A DNA stretch of 64,000 nt from assembly GCA_026416815.1 (NCBI GenBank), contig JAOAEJ010000095.1, positions 62,001 to 126,000 of the forward strand, given 5' to 3'. Position numbers and translations under genes: made by a program. This DNA is from Clostridia bacterium. Lineage in GTDB: Bacteria > Bacillota > Clostridia > Acetivibrionales > DSM-2933. This document shows positions 1 through 7,023 of this stretch, one piece after another. Every line of letters starts with the position of its first letter. The stretch's first letter is position 1. The notes under the pieces are model-generated. The model was not told the origin of the DNA, ran no database searches, and saw only the letters and a list, made by a program, of their open reading frames with translations.

Positions 1-544
1 CACCAATTGTAGCAATTTTTTCAGTTACAAGCTGGCTTATTGTCTTATCTGGATCTTTTATCCATGATTGTTCAAGTAAGCATATTTCGCTATAGAACTT
101 TTCAATTCTACCTTCAACCATCTTTTCTACAACTTTTTCCGGTTTACCTTCATTAAGCGCCTGAGCTCTTAATACTTCTTTTTCTTTTTCAATAACATCT
201 GCTGGAACATCTTCTCTTCTTATGTATTCAGGCTTATTTGCAGCTATCTGCATAGCGATATCTTTTACTAAAGTTTTAAATTCATCGTTCTTCGCTGCAA
301 AGTCAGTTTCAATATTTACTTCAACCAATACGCCAATTCTTCCATTTCCGTGAATGTAAGCTTCAACAAGACCTTCAGCAGCTGTTCTACCTGATTTTTT
401 AGCAGCAGCAGCCAGTCCTTTTTCCCTTAAATACTCTATTGCTTTGTCCATATCACCGTTTGATTCGGTAAGAGCCTTTTTACAATCCATCATTCCGGCT
501 CCTGTCCTTTCACGGAGTTGTTTTACCAATTCAGCTGTAATCAT
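1..544 (-). CDS. tsf: Elongation factor Ts (3' end cut by window edge)
   Basis: This is the N-terminal 181 codons of EF-Ts, the nucleotide exchange factor that recycles EF-Tu on the ribosome. Translating the minus strand gives an N-terminus MITAELVKQLRERTGAGMMD, the UBA-like domain with the family signature RTGAGMMDCKKAL, followed by the core motif ETDFAAKNDEF. The usual family form of the latter is TDFVARN. The ATG at 542-544 is preceded by GGAGGAATTGAG, a good ribosome binding site, so the start is firm. It lies directly downstream of rpsB, the standard rpsB-tsf order, with a hairpin between them. The C-terminus runs off the left edge of the window. Confidence 0.96.
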   Translation of the reverse strand, partial: MITAELVKQLRERTGAGMMDCKKALTESNGDMDKAIEYLREKGLAAAAKKSGRTAAEGLVEAYIHGNGRIGVLVEVNIETDFAAKNDEFKTLVKDIAMQIAANKPEYIRREDVPADVIEKEKEVLRAQALNEGKPEKVVEKMVEGRIEKFYSEICLLEQSWIKDPDKTISQLVTEKIATIG

Positions 545-698
545 CTCAATTCCTCCAAACTCGAATTAATCATATTTTTTTACTTCATTAATATTTTTAT
601 TCATAGCAAATTAAAATCTAAGCTAAAAAATTGAATTTAGCACCTATACTGTATAATAATATTATTTCTAACAAGGTGTACCAAAAATTTTAGATATT

Positions 699-741
699 AA
701 AAAATCCGGTTTCAGCCTTCTTTTAGACTGAAGACCGGATT
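699..741 (-). terminator. Hairpin with U tract between rpsB and tsf
   Basis: On the minus strand AATCCGGT pairs with ACCGGATT, extended by TTCAGTC/GGCTGAA around an 8-nt loop, and a run of six T follows. It starts a few bases after the rpsB stop codon. It looks like an intrinsic terminator, probably a partial one that lowers tsf transcription relative to rpsB. Confidence 0.8.
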
Positions 742-747
742 CACATT

Positions 748-1488
748 TTACTCTTCAGCAGCAACGGTTTCTTCGCTTCCAGCTTCGTTAGAAACTGTTA
801 ACTGTTCGCCCTGTCTTCCTTCTATGATAGCGTCTGCGATTTTAGCAGCAATTAATTTTACAGCTCTTATCGCATCATCATTACCAGGAATTACATAATC
901 TACTTCGTCAGGGTCACAGTTTGTATCAACTATAGCTACTACAGGAATACCAAGTCTCCTTGCTTCCAATATAGCATTTCTTTCTTTCCTTGGGTCAACT
1001 ACAAACATCGCACCAGGAACTTTTTTCATATCCTTGATACCGCCAAGGTTCTTTTCAAGGTCTGCCATTTCTTTTTTGAGTTTGATAACTTCCTTTTTAG
1101 GAAGAACTTCAAATACTCCGTCCTTTTCCATATCAGTCAGCTGTTTTAATCTGTTGATTCTTTTTTTAATGGTGTTAAAGTTAGTGAGCATACCACCCAA
1201 CCATCTTGCGTTTACAAAGAACTGTCCTGATCTTTCTGCTTCTTCCTTGATTGAATCTTGAGCCTGCTTTTTTGTTCCTACGAAAAGTACATCCTGCCCA
1301 TTCATAGCAACTTCCCTGATAAAGAAATAAGCATCTTCTACCTTTTTAACGGTCTTCTGCAAGTCAATGATATAGATACCGTTTCTTTCTGTAAAGATGT
1401 ATTCCGCCATTTTGGGGTTCCATCTTCTTGTTTGGTGTCCGAAGTGAACACCTGCTTCTAATAATTGCTTCATTGAAATAACTGACAT
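748..1488 (-). CDS. rpsB: 30S ribosomal protein S2
   Basis: This 246-residue protein is ribosomal protein S2 of the small subunit. It opens with MSVISMKQLLEAGVHFGHQT, the S2 signature, followed by RRWNPKMAEYIF. Further family motifs are FVGTKKQAQ and the late block PVVAIVDTNCDPD. The length is normal (about 235-260). The C-terminal tail is acidic, as in many clostridial S2 proteins. A GGAGG-type site (GGAGGTGTAATAA before the ATG) supports the start. It is the first gene of the rpsB-tsf unit and is served by the promoter at 1599-1627. Confidence 0.98.
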   Translation of the reverse strand: MSVISMKQLLEAGVHFGHQTRRWNPKMAEYIFTERNGIYIIDLQKTVKKVEDAYFFIREVAMNGQDVLFVGTKKQAQDSIKEEAERSGQFFVNARWLGGMLTNFNTIKKRINRLKQLTDMEKDGVFEVLPKKEVIKLKKEMADLEKNLGGIKDMKKVPGAMFVVDPRKERNAILEARRLGIPVVAIVDTNCDPDEVDYVIPGNDDAIRAVKLIAAKIADAIIEGRQGEQLTVSNEAGSEETVAAEE

Positions 1489-1627
1489 TTATTACACCTC
1501 CATAAAGTTAATACCTCCGAAGCTTTCATTTCCGTAGTAGACTCCTATTGGAGCACTTCCCCACGAATCCGGCTGCGTGTGTATTTTTTCCGTTAGCAAG
1601 TATAACATATTGCTGCGCTTTTATCAA
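1489..1627 (-). promoter_or_regulatory. rpsB promoter and structured 5' leader
   Basis: On the minus strand TTGATA (1622-1627) and TATACT (1599-1604) are separated by 17 bp, with a TG extended -10 element. Transcription should start near 1592, which leaves a leader of about 100 nt before the rpsB ATG. The leader contains short inverted repeats (for example CTCC-AATA-GGAG) and could carry autogenous control by S2, as known for rpsB leaders elsewhere. That role is inference; no known leader family was matched. Confidence 0.75.
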
Positions 1628-1741
1628 TCCTTTTATACAAATATTTTTGTAAAGCCTACTCATTTATTGACGTACTATGTATAGTGTTCTAAACTAGTAA
1701 GAGTCCAGGTCAAAATATTAAAGCATAAGGGTGTATTATGT

Positions 1742-2845
1742 ATGAGTAAAGAATACAGAGTAAATACTAAGAACCTTGTAAAGATTATCTTAATAATTGT
1801 AGGCCTACTGGCAAGCTTATTTTTGTTTTTTAAAATGGGCCGTTTCATTGCTCCTTTTATTACCGCATTTATCCTCGCTTCAATAATGGAACCTATAATT
1901 AATCTCCTCGTTAAGAAAGCTAGACTTCCAAGAAAGCTAGCCTCTTTATTTACGTTATTGTTTGTATTGTCAACTTTAGGGTCTCTTTTAACGCTTCTGA
2001 TTATAAAATTGACTACTGAAGCGACCCTTATTTATAACACACTCCCGAAGGACTACTCACACTCAGCGTTATACAATGAAATTAACTCACTGTATGCTCA
2101 AGCTTCAAACATTTATATAGGTCTTCCCAAGGAGATTACCGAGAACATTGGAGGCTTGATTACAAGCATATCAACGACAATAACAGGTATCATAAATTCC
2201 TTTCTCAAAGGAGTGCTAGATACAGCTATATCTATTCCTGAGGCAATTATATTCACACTAGTAACTATACTTTCAACCTACTTTATCTCTAGCGATAGGG
2301 ATAAAATATTTAACTTTTTCAAATCACAAATGCCTGACTCCTGGAGTACAAAAGCTCAAAGCATAAAGAATGATATGTTTTCAGCCTTATTCGGCTACAT
2401 AAGAGCACAGCTTATTATGATGACCATAACCTTTAGCGAGCTAAGCATAGGATTCAGCATTATAGGTATAAAATATTTTATATTGATTGCTTTTATTATT
2501 AGCATTATTGATGCTCTCCCTATACTGGGCACAGGTGGAATCCTTATTCCATGGGGCATATTCGAGTTGATAACAGGTGATATCCGCACTGGCGTATCAC
2601 TGCTCATATTATATGCTGTTGTTTTAGTGGTCAGACAACTAATTGAGCCTAAAATTCTAAGCGAGCAAATAGGTATATATCCTCTTGTTACTTTAATAGC
2701 TATGTATACCGGACTCAAATTAATCGGAGTAGCCGGGTTGATTATTGGACCTGTTTCCATTTTGCTTGTTAAAAATATCTTGTCAGGTTTATTCAAAGAT
2801 GGCCTGTTTCATGCGCTATTTACCGTAAAGCAGATTGAGGATTAG
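1742..2845 (+). CDS. ytvI: AI-2E family membrane protein, YtvI-like
   Basis: This is a 367-residue polytopic membrane protein of the AI-2E/UPF0118 permease family. About seven or eight hydrophobic segments are visible: a pair near the N-terminus (residues 12-50), one near 65-90, a long amphipathic loop, then a C-terminal cluster from about 210 to 355. The stretch IIDALPILGTGGILIPWGI matches the conserved loop near the C-terminal helices, and ASIMEPIINLLVKKARLPRKL resembles the sporulation protein YtvI. Transport substrates of this family are mostly unknown; some members move Na+/H+. A second family member lies at 50913. The ytvI assignment is by resemblance, so the subgroup is uncertain. A terminator follows. 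Confidence 0.8.
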   Translation: MSKEYRVNTKNLVKIILIIVGLLASLFLFFKMGRFIAPFITAFILASIMEPIINLLVKKARLPRKLASLFTLLFVLSTLGSLLTLLIIKLTTEATLIYNTLPKDYSHSALYNEINSLYAQASNIYIGLPKEITENIGGLITSISTTITGIINSFLKGVLDTAISIPEAIIFTLVTILSTYFISSDRDKIFNFFKSQMPDSWSTKAQSIKNDMFSALFGYIRAQLIMMTITFSELSIGFSIIGIKYFILIAFIISIIDALPILGTGGILIPWGIFELITGDIRTGVSLLILYAVVLVVRQLIEPKILSEQIGIYPLVTLIAMYTGLKLIGVAGLIIGPVSILLVKNILSGLFKDGLFHALFTVKQIED

Positions 2846-2860
2846 TTATACTTTAATGTA

Positions 2861-2897
2861 TAAAAGTTGCCTAGAACGGCAGCTTTTATTTTTTTGG
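2861..2897 (+). terminator. Rho-independent terminator after the YtvI-like gene
   Basis: AAAAGTTGCC pairs with GGCAGCTTTT around TAGAAC, and is followed by A and seven T. It closes the single-gene unit 1742-2845. Confidence 0.88.
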
Positions 2898-3005
2898 TAG
2901 CGGTGTATCTTTATTATTCATCATTCAGTTTACTAAAATCCCTTAGTTTGATATACTTGTATAAAAATACAGACTCAAGCTGAGAAGACTTACAGGAGTG
3001 AATTT

Positions 3006-3281
3006 ATGGACGGAAATACAGTGGCGGTTTTTGGGGTTGCTATTATTTCTACAGTTGGGCTGATAATTACTTTGAGCAGCCAAATTATGCATTATAAACT
3101 TAAAAAAGAGCAAATAAAAGCTGATGCCATGTTAAAGGCGGAAGAAATTAACGCTAAAAATAAACTGGAAATTGAGCAGCTATATTTAGTCAGACAGTCG
3201 AGTGAAAATCCTTCGGGTCTACATACAGGAGGAACCCGTTTTTCAGAGGATAACCGTTCGGTAAGGGAAAAGATAAGATAA
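3006..3281 (+). CDS. Small membrane-anchored protein of unknown function
   Basis: This 91-residue protein was not recognised. One hydrophobic segment (about residues 6-28, VAVFGVAIISTVGLIITLSS) is followed by a charged helix rich in K, E and A (about 32-62) that could form a coiled coil, and then by a polar tail. The ATG is preceded by AGGAGTG at good spacing. It is followed by a second small membrane protein and a lipoprotein on the same strand with gaps of 59 and 14 bases, so the three may form an operon. Function unknown. Confidence 0.6.
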   Translation: MDGNTVAVFGVAIISTVGLIITLSSQIMHYKLKKEQIKADAMLKAEEINAKNKLEIEQLYLVRQSSENPSGLHTGGTRFSEDNRSVREKIR

Positions 3282-3340
3282 TAACAGAATGTTCCAAATA
3301 ATAATGCAGTACATTTTCCCATCCAAAGGAGTACACATAT

Positions 3341-3631
3341 ATGTGGATAATAACTTTAGCGATAGCATTTGTTATAGCGTTACGTATCGAAGGTACTCTA
3401 AAGCTGCGCTACAAGTACCAAAAATTCTCAAATAGATTTAGTTATTACATTGATTTCATCGCATTATTATTAGCTTTTATTGCTATTTATATTATTGCCT
3501 ATTTGTTAAACTTAACGCCTATACCTCAGATCATTGTGGAATATATGTTAACGATTTTATTTATTTATGCATTACTTATCATACTTCCCATTAAGGCTAT
3601 TGATGAGATGATGCAGAGAATATATAAATAA
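3341..3631 (+). CDS. Small integral membrane protein of unknown function
   Basis: This 96-residue protein has three hydrophobic segments: residues about 1-12, 35-58 and 66-84. The ribosome binding site CAAAGGAGTACAC sits just upstream of the ATG. It starts 59 bases after the previous small gene and ends 14 bases before the SGNH-hydrolase lipoprotein gene, which suggests co-transcription. No family was recognised. Confidence 0.6.
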   Translation: MWIITLAIAFVIALRIEGTLKLRYKYQKFSNRFSYYIDFIALLLAFIAIYIIAYLLNLTPIPQIIVEYMLTILFIYALLIILPIKAIDEMMQRIYK

Positions 3632-3645
3632 ATAGGAGGCTTTTT

Positions 3646-4500
3646 ATGAGAAGAAGTAAATTGATATATGCGGTTTTTGCTTTTCTGATACTCTTTATTC
3701 CCATTCAATTATCGGCATGTAATATTAATTCTGGCAAATCCGATTTTTCCTATGTTGCAATAGGTGGTTCTATTGCATTCGGTTTAGGTGCTTCTTCTCC
3801 GGAAAAGTGTTATACTGAACTTCTTCATGAATTCATTGATAAAAGGACGGGCGGAGCTAAGTTCACAAACCTTGGCATACCTGGGATAACAAGCTCACAC
3901 TTGCTCCTGCTGCTTACAAACCCCCAAAAATTTGCTGCTGCAATACCTGAAGATAATCCATATGCAAGCGTGGCACGTGAAGCATGTGCTAAAACTACTG
4001 AAGCCGTTTCAAACGCAGATTTTATAACAGTATGCATAGGGGGTAACAACCTTTTAGGAGACCTGCCAAATTACATTCAGGGAAACTCGACAAAAACTGA
4101 GGAGTCAGTAAGGCAATTTACTGCCGACTGGCCCAATATCCTTAAAGCTATCAGGCAACTAAATCCAAACGCCAAAGTTTATGCTATGACAACTTACAAC
4201 CCTTTCAGACAAGGCGATATGTTACCCACACAAAATGGAGCTATTGACATGTTTACTGAAACGGACAAGCTTGTACGAACCTTAAACGCTTCTATAACGG
4301 ATAGTACAACAGTGAATAGATACAAATACAAGGTCGTTGATGTTTATTCGTACTTTATAACCTATAAAAATGCTAAAAAGCCTTTAACTCACTTTTACGA
4401 ATCTGCAGATATTGCAAAACGGGACCCACACCCTACAGATTTAGGGTATTATAAGATTTTTGAGTTGCATAAGGAAATAGCATTAAAGAACGTCCAGTAA
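3646..4500 (+). CDS. SGNH/GDSL-type hydrolase lipoprotein
   Basis: This 284-residue protein is a predicted membrane-anchored esterase or lipase of the SGNH superfamily. A signal peptide with lipobox LSAC places the lipidated cysteine at residue 25. The family blocks are visible: block I AIGGSIAFG (nucleophile Ser42), block II GIPGITSSH, block III CIGGNN (oxyanion residues) and block V DPHPTDLGY carrying the Asp-x-x-His pair. The mature enzyme would act at the outer face of the membrane, perhaps on acyl groups of lipids or wall polymers; the substrate cannot be read from sequence. The site AGGAGG lies 5 bases before the ATG. Confidence 0.85.
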   Translation: MRRSKLIYAVFAFLILFIPIQLSACNINSGKSDFSYVAIGGSIAFGLGASSPEKCYTELLHEFIDKRTGGAKFTNLGIPGITSSHLLLLLTNPQKFAAAIPEDNPYASVAREACAKTTEAVSNADFITVCIGGNNLLGDLPNYIQGNSTKTEESVRQFTADWPNILKAIRQLNPNAKVYAMTTYNPFRQGDMLPTQNGAIDMFTETDKLVRTLNASITDSTTVNRYKYKVVDVYSYFITYKNAKKPLTHFYESADIAKRDPHPTDLGYYKIFELHKEIALKNVQ

Positions 4501-4555
4501 CTTTCTATCCTAAAACTATAGCTAATAGTAGCTTTGTCCTGACAGCTAACATTAC

Positions 4556-4858
4556 GAAAGCTGCCAGTTAACGGCAGCTTTCAGGCTTTAATTCCTTGCT
4601 TAATTTCTTTGTAGCCTTCTTCTCAATCCTAGATACATAAGACCTTGATATTCCCAACATTTTGGCTATTTTCCTCTGGGTTTTACTTGTCCCGTTCATT
4701 AGGCCATAGCTTAGCTCAAGTACGGTTTTTTCCCTGTTTTTCAGTATAGCTTTCATTTTATTATATAATCTTCTTATCTGCATTTTCAGTTCTACTTCAT
4801 CGACAACTGATTCAGCATCGTTTCCAATTAAGTCGATCAGCGTAATTTCATTCCCCTC
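4556..4858 (-). repeat. Direct repeat copy 1: 3' end of sigK with terminator
   Basis: This 303-bp block matches 11029-11331 in the same orientation with about 13 differences by eye (roughly 95-96% identity). One edge coincides with the outer base of the sigK terminator hairpin. The other lies a few bases beyond an AATGA (minus strand, 4848-4852). The two copies bracket a 6.2-kb island. Confidence 0.93.
4568..4857 (-). pseudogene. sigK: Truncated sigK: C-terminal part only
   Basis: The minus strand encodes the last 97 or so residues of sigma-K (regions 3.2 to 4), ending with the same ELKPESCR as the intact gene at 11041. The 5' half is missing: similarity stops just upstream of the Asn-Glu codons in the motif EGNEI. 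A Met at 4783 allows a 71-residue open frame, but no ribosome binding site belongs to it. Changes such as TQREIA to TQRKIA in the region 4.2 helix-turn-helix and ELRYG to ELSYG suggest relaxed selection. The layout recalls the displaced 3' half (spoIIIC) of skin-interrupted sigK genes, except that a complete sigK also exists here. Confidence 0.9.
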
Positions 4859-4992
4859 AACATGTTATCGACATTTATACTTATTGCCTATTACAATTAT
4901 TATACCTTCCCAGTGATTCTTTTCACTAAATAACAGTAGTCTATAGTTGCTACATATTTCCCCCGCCTATGTATTAGAGGTATGTATAATCA

Positions 4993-5058
4993 ATAGTTAA
5001 TCTACTGTAGGCAAACGGTAAATTATATTTGACTTTACCTCAAGTGGAATTATATAAT
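4993..5058 (+). promoter_or_regulatory. Promoter of the AgrD-like genes with LytTR-like direct repeats
   Basis: TTGACT (5029-5034) and TATAAT (5053-5058) are 18 bp apart. Directly upstream, ATAGTTAAT (4993-5001) and ACGGTAAAT (5015-5023) form a direct repeat with 13 bp between units, which is the spacing of AgrA/LytTR-type binding sites. They fit the remembered 9-bp consensus at 8 and 7 positions. This hints that the peptide genes are controlled by an AgrA-like response regulator. The promoter is fairly sure, the operator is inference. Confidence 0.6.
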
Positions 5059-5157
5059 AGTAATATTAATGCTAATATTTTCGCATTAAATCCTTTAATT
5101 AGGGTTTATAGAAACTTAAGTAATAAGTAAAACATCATTATATAAGGAGGTGATTTT

Positions 5158-5289
5158 ATGCAAAAAACATTAAAAGCAATGTCTAAGTTTGTAACCGGTG
5201 TGGCAAAGCTAACTTCTTCACCGAAAATTGCTAGCACTTGTTCTGGAGGCCTTCATCAGCCAAAAATACCGAAATCATTGACTAAGTAA
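5158..5289 (+). CDS. AgrD-like cyclic lactone autoinducer pre-peptide 1
   Basis: This 43-residue peptide (MQKTLKAMSKFVTG... ending GLHQPKIPKSLTK) has the layout of clostridial AgrD pre-peptides: an amphipathic positively charged leader, a Cys, a five-residue ring region (CSGGL) and a C-terminal recognition tail HQPKIPKSL. In Agr systems AgrB cuts after the ring and closes a thiolactone between the Cys and the last ring residue. A very strong site, AAGGAGGTGATTTT, precedes the ATG. A near-identical second gene follows 81 bases later. No agrB, agrC or agrA lies within this window, so the pair looks orphan; the processing enzyme must be elsewhere if the peptides are made. Confidence 0.82.
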   Translation: MQKTLKAMSKFVTGVAKLTSSPKIASTCSGGLHQPKIPKSLTK

Positions 5290-5370
5290 GCTTGCACAAT
5301 TAAGTCTTTAAAATAGTGTAATACACTAATGTGAAGTATAGTTTAATACCATTTTCAAGGAGGTGATTCT

Positions 5371-5502
5371 ATGCAAAAACCATTAAAAGCTATGTCTAGG
5401 TTTGTAAGCAATGTAGCAAAGGCAACTTCCTCAAAGAAGGTTGCTAGCGCTTGTACTGTTGGCTTACATCAGCCTAAAATACCAAAGTCGTTAAACAAAT
5501 AA
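5371..5502 (+). CDS. AgrD-like cyclic lactone autoinducer pre-peptide 2
   Basis: This 43-residue paralogue of the preceding gene starts MQKPLKAMSRFVSN and ends GLHQPKIPKSLNK. The leader and the tail HQPKIPKSL are kept, while the predicted ring is CTVGL instead of CSGGL. Conservation of leader and tail with change in the ring is what one expects of peptides that share a processing enzyme but carry distinct signals. The site CAAGGAGGTGATTCT precedes the ATG. A strong terminator follows at 5549-5588, so the two genes probably form one short transcript. Confidence 0.82.
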   Translation: MQKPLKAMSRFVSNVAKATSSKKVASACTVGLHQPKIPKSLNK

Positions 5503-5548
5503 AATCTTCGCTACAAATTCAGTAAATATAGTATTATACATACTAAAC

Positions 5549-5588
5549 AAAAAAACAGTTGACAAGTCACACTGCCAACTGTTTTTTT
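5549..5588 (+). terminator. Terminator of the AgrD-like gene pair
   Basis: AACAGTTG pairs with CAACTGTT around a loop containing ACAAGTCACACTGC, flanked by an A run and followed by seven T on the plus strand. Confidence 0.88.
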
Positions 5589-5680
5589 ATTATTCCTGTA
5601 ACATTCAAACTAATACCTCTCACATGCAAACATGCTATAACACGTTCGCAAAATAGAACAGCTAGGGTACTATTAACATT

Positions 5681-5761
5681 TGTCGAAAGGTGTTACTATA
5701 TAAGTGAGTATTAATTATACTCCCCTAAATCCCGGTACAGTTTCTGGACGGGAATTTTTTT
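5681..5761 (+). other. Spo0A-box-like site followed by a terminator; possible short transcript
   Basis: TGTCGAA (5681-5687) equals the core of the Spo0A box. About 45 bases later a hairpin (TCCCG...CGGGA with inner CAG/CTG, 5730-5752) is followed by seven T on the plus strand. No open frame lies between. The terminator might end a small RNA or residual read-through from the peptide genes. The Spo0A site is a short motif and may be chance. Confidence 0.35.
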
Positions 5762-5778
5762 GCCCTTTTTTAGGCATT

Positions 5779-5801
5779 AAAAAACCGCCCTGGTGGACGG
5801 T
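5779..5801 (-). terminator. Terminator of the RelA/SpoT-domain gene
   Basis: On the minus strand ACCGTCC pairs with GGGCGGT around ACCA and is followed by six T. It lies 14 bases after the stop codon of the gene at 5815. Confidence 0.88.
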
Positions 5802-5814
5802 TACTGGTTCAGTA

Positions 5815-6828
5815 CTATGTACGAGCCTTTAATCTTTCTATTTGTACATCTAGTATAATATGGTCCCGACCATACATTTCTATATACACATTATAATATT
5901 TATCGTTTGCAAGTTGTAGCATATGCCTTAACATCCCTGTCTGCGTGAAACATTGGATATCAGAATTAGTTTCACTTAAATATTCCTCTTCATATTCTTC
6001 TAAAACAGCCTTTGTTGTATTATACGCTTCTATAATTTCATTATAGGTTATACCCGCCTGGGTTAACTCTTTAACCAAATCCGACATATTATTTAGTTTG
6101 CGCACTCTGTCTGGGAATAATTCATCAAGAAGCGCTTGTAGAGTATCAACATTCAATTCCATAGTACCAATGTCTTTTACTTTATTTTCTTCATTTATCT
6201 GCACTGATTTAAAATGTTCCACTTGCTCTTCAATATACGCTTGCTTCATCGATTTTATAGAGTCAAATCCATCATCGGCTATTTCAAACAATGCACTTAA
6301 TTGATTTAATCTCCTTCTTAGCCCTTTTGGCACATCATGCTCTTTCTTATAGTTCAACTTATGTGAAATATCTGCCCATGCATGCATTAGAATAGTTCTT
6401 ACTTGTAATTCAACCTCAAAATCTTCTAAACCCCTGAAATCTGGTACTATCTCCCAACTATCTTTCACTTTTATTATATAATGATACGAACGATATCCAA
6501 ATTTATCCTCGCCTAAGTCCTCTGATTTATCAATTTCCTCTACAACTTTGAATTCATTTTTTATTAGTTTGATAATTCTATCTAGGTCTGATGGATAATA
6601 ACAGATTACTCTTAGACCACAAAAATCATGAATCTCTTTAAAAGGATTTTTGTATCCTTTTCTATTAATCTTTTCCAAAAAAGAATCTAGATTTTTGACT
6701 CTACACTGAACATCTAAAAAATCAATGCCTTCACGCTCTAATAACCTTCTTATTGTCCTTTGTAAAGTTTCTGTTAAAAATTTATATTGAGGAAGGTTTT
6801 CATTATATTTTTTAATAAACTCGTCCAT
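5815..6828 (-). CDS. RelA/SpoT synthetase-domain protein
   Basis: This 337-residue protein belongs to the small alarmone synthetase-like group, which transfers pyrophosphate from ATP to GDP/GTP or, in toxic relatives, to tRNA or adenosine nucleotides. The nucleotidyltransferase-like domain covers residues about 20-200. Visible motifs are EIHDFCGLRVICYYPSDL (66-82), DKFGYRSYHYIIK (108-120) and EVELQVRTILMHAWADISHK (138-157), the last carrying the metal-site Glu. There is no HD hydrolase domain and no TGS/ACT region. A C-terminal part of about 130 residues, rich in Glu and Tyr, is longer than in YjbM/YwaC-type synthetases. I chose the ATG at 6828 because AAGGGGGA precedes it; an upstream ATG at 6861 lacks a site. 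It lies in the accessory island, so a toxin or defence role is possible but unproven. Confidence 0.85.
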   Translation of the reverse strand: MDEFIKKYNENLPQYKFLTETLQRTIRRLLEREGIDFLDVQCRVKNLDSFLEKINRKGYKNPFKEIHDFCGLRVICYYPSDLDRIIKLIKNEFKVVEEIDKSEDLGEDKFGYRSYHYIIKVKDSWEIVPDFRGLEDFEVELQVRTILMHAWADISHKLNYKKEHDVPKGLRRRLNQLSALFEIADDGFDSIKSMKQAYIEEQVEHFKSVQINEENKVKDIGTMELNVDTLQALLDELFPDRVRKLNNMSDLVKELTQAGITYNEIIEAYNTTKAVLEEYEEEYLSETNSDIQCFTQTGMLRHMLQLANDKYYNVYIEMYGRDHIILDVQIERLKART

Positions 6829-6860
6829 TAAATCCCCCTTTTCGCTTGTAACATATAGCA

Positions 6861-6971
6861 CTACCCCATATACTCCCCTAGCTCCCTATACAGCTCAGCC
6901 AGTGCACCAGTACTCAGCTCGTCCACACGTTTGATACAGGCTTGCTCTCCTCCGGTGTCATTGTGGAAAGC
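6861..6971 (-). pseudogene. C-terminal gene remnant
   Basis: The minus strand reads about 36 codons without a stop (AFHNDTGGEQACIKRVDEL, then STGALAELYRELGEYMG and a stop). An in-frame TAA lies immediately upstream and no start or ribosome binding site is present. The GC content and amino-acid pattern (regular LAELYRELGEYMG helix) differ from the AT-rich flanks. It looks like the tail end of a vanished gene; the family was not recognised. Confidence 0.4.
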
Positions 6972-7023
6972 TTACTTAAAGCAAATAGTAATTCCAGTTA
7001 TGCATTTACTTCAATAGCCACTT

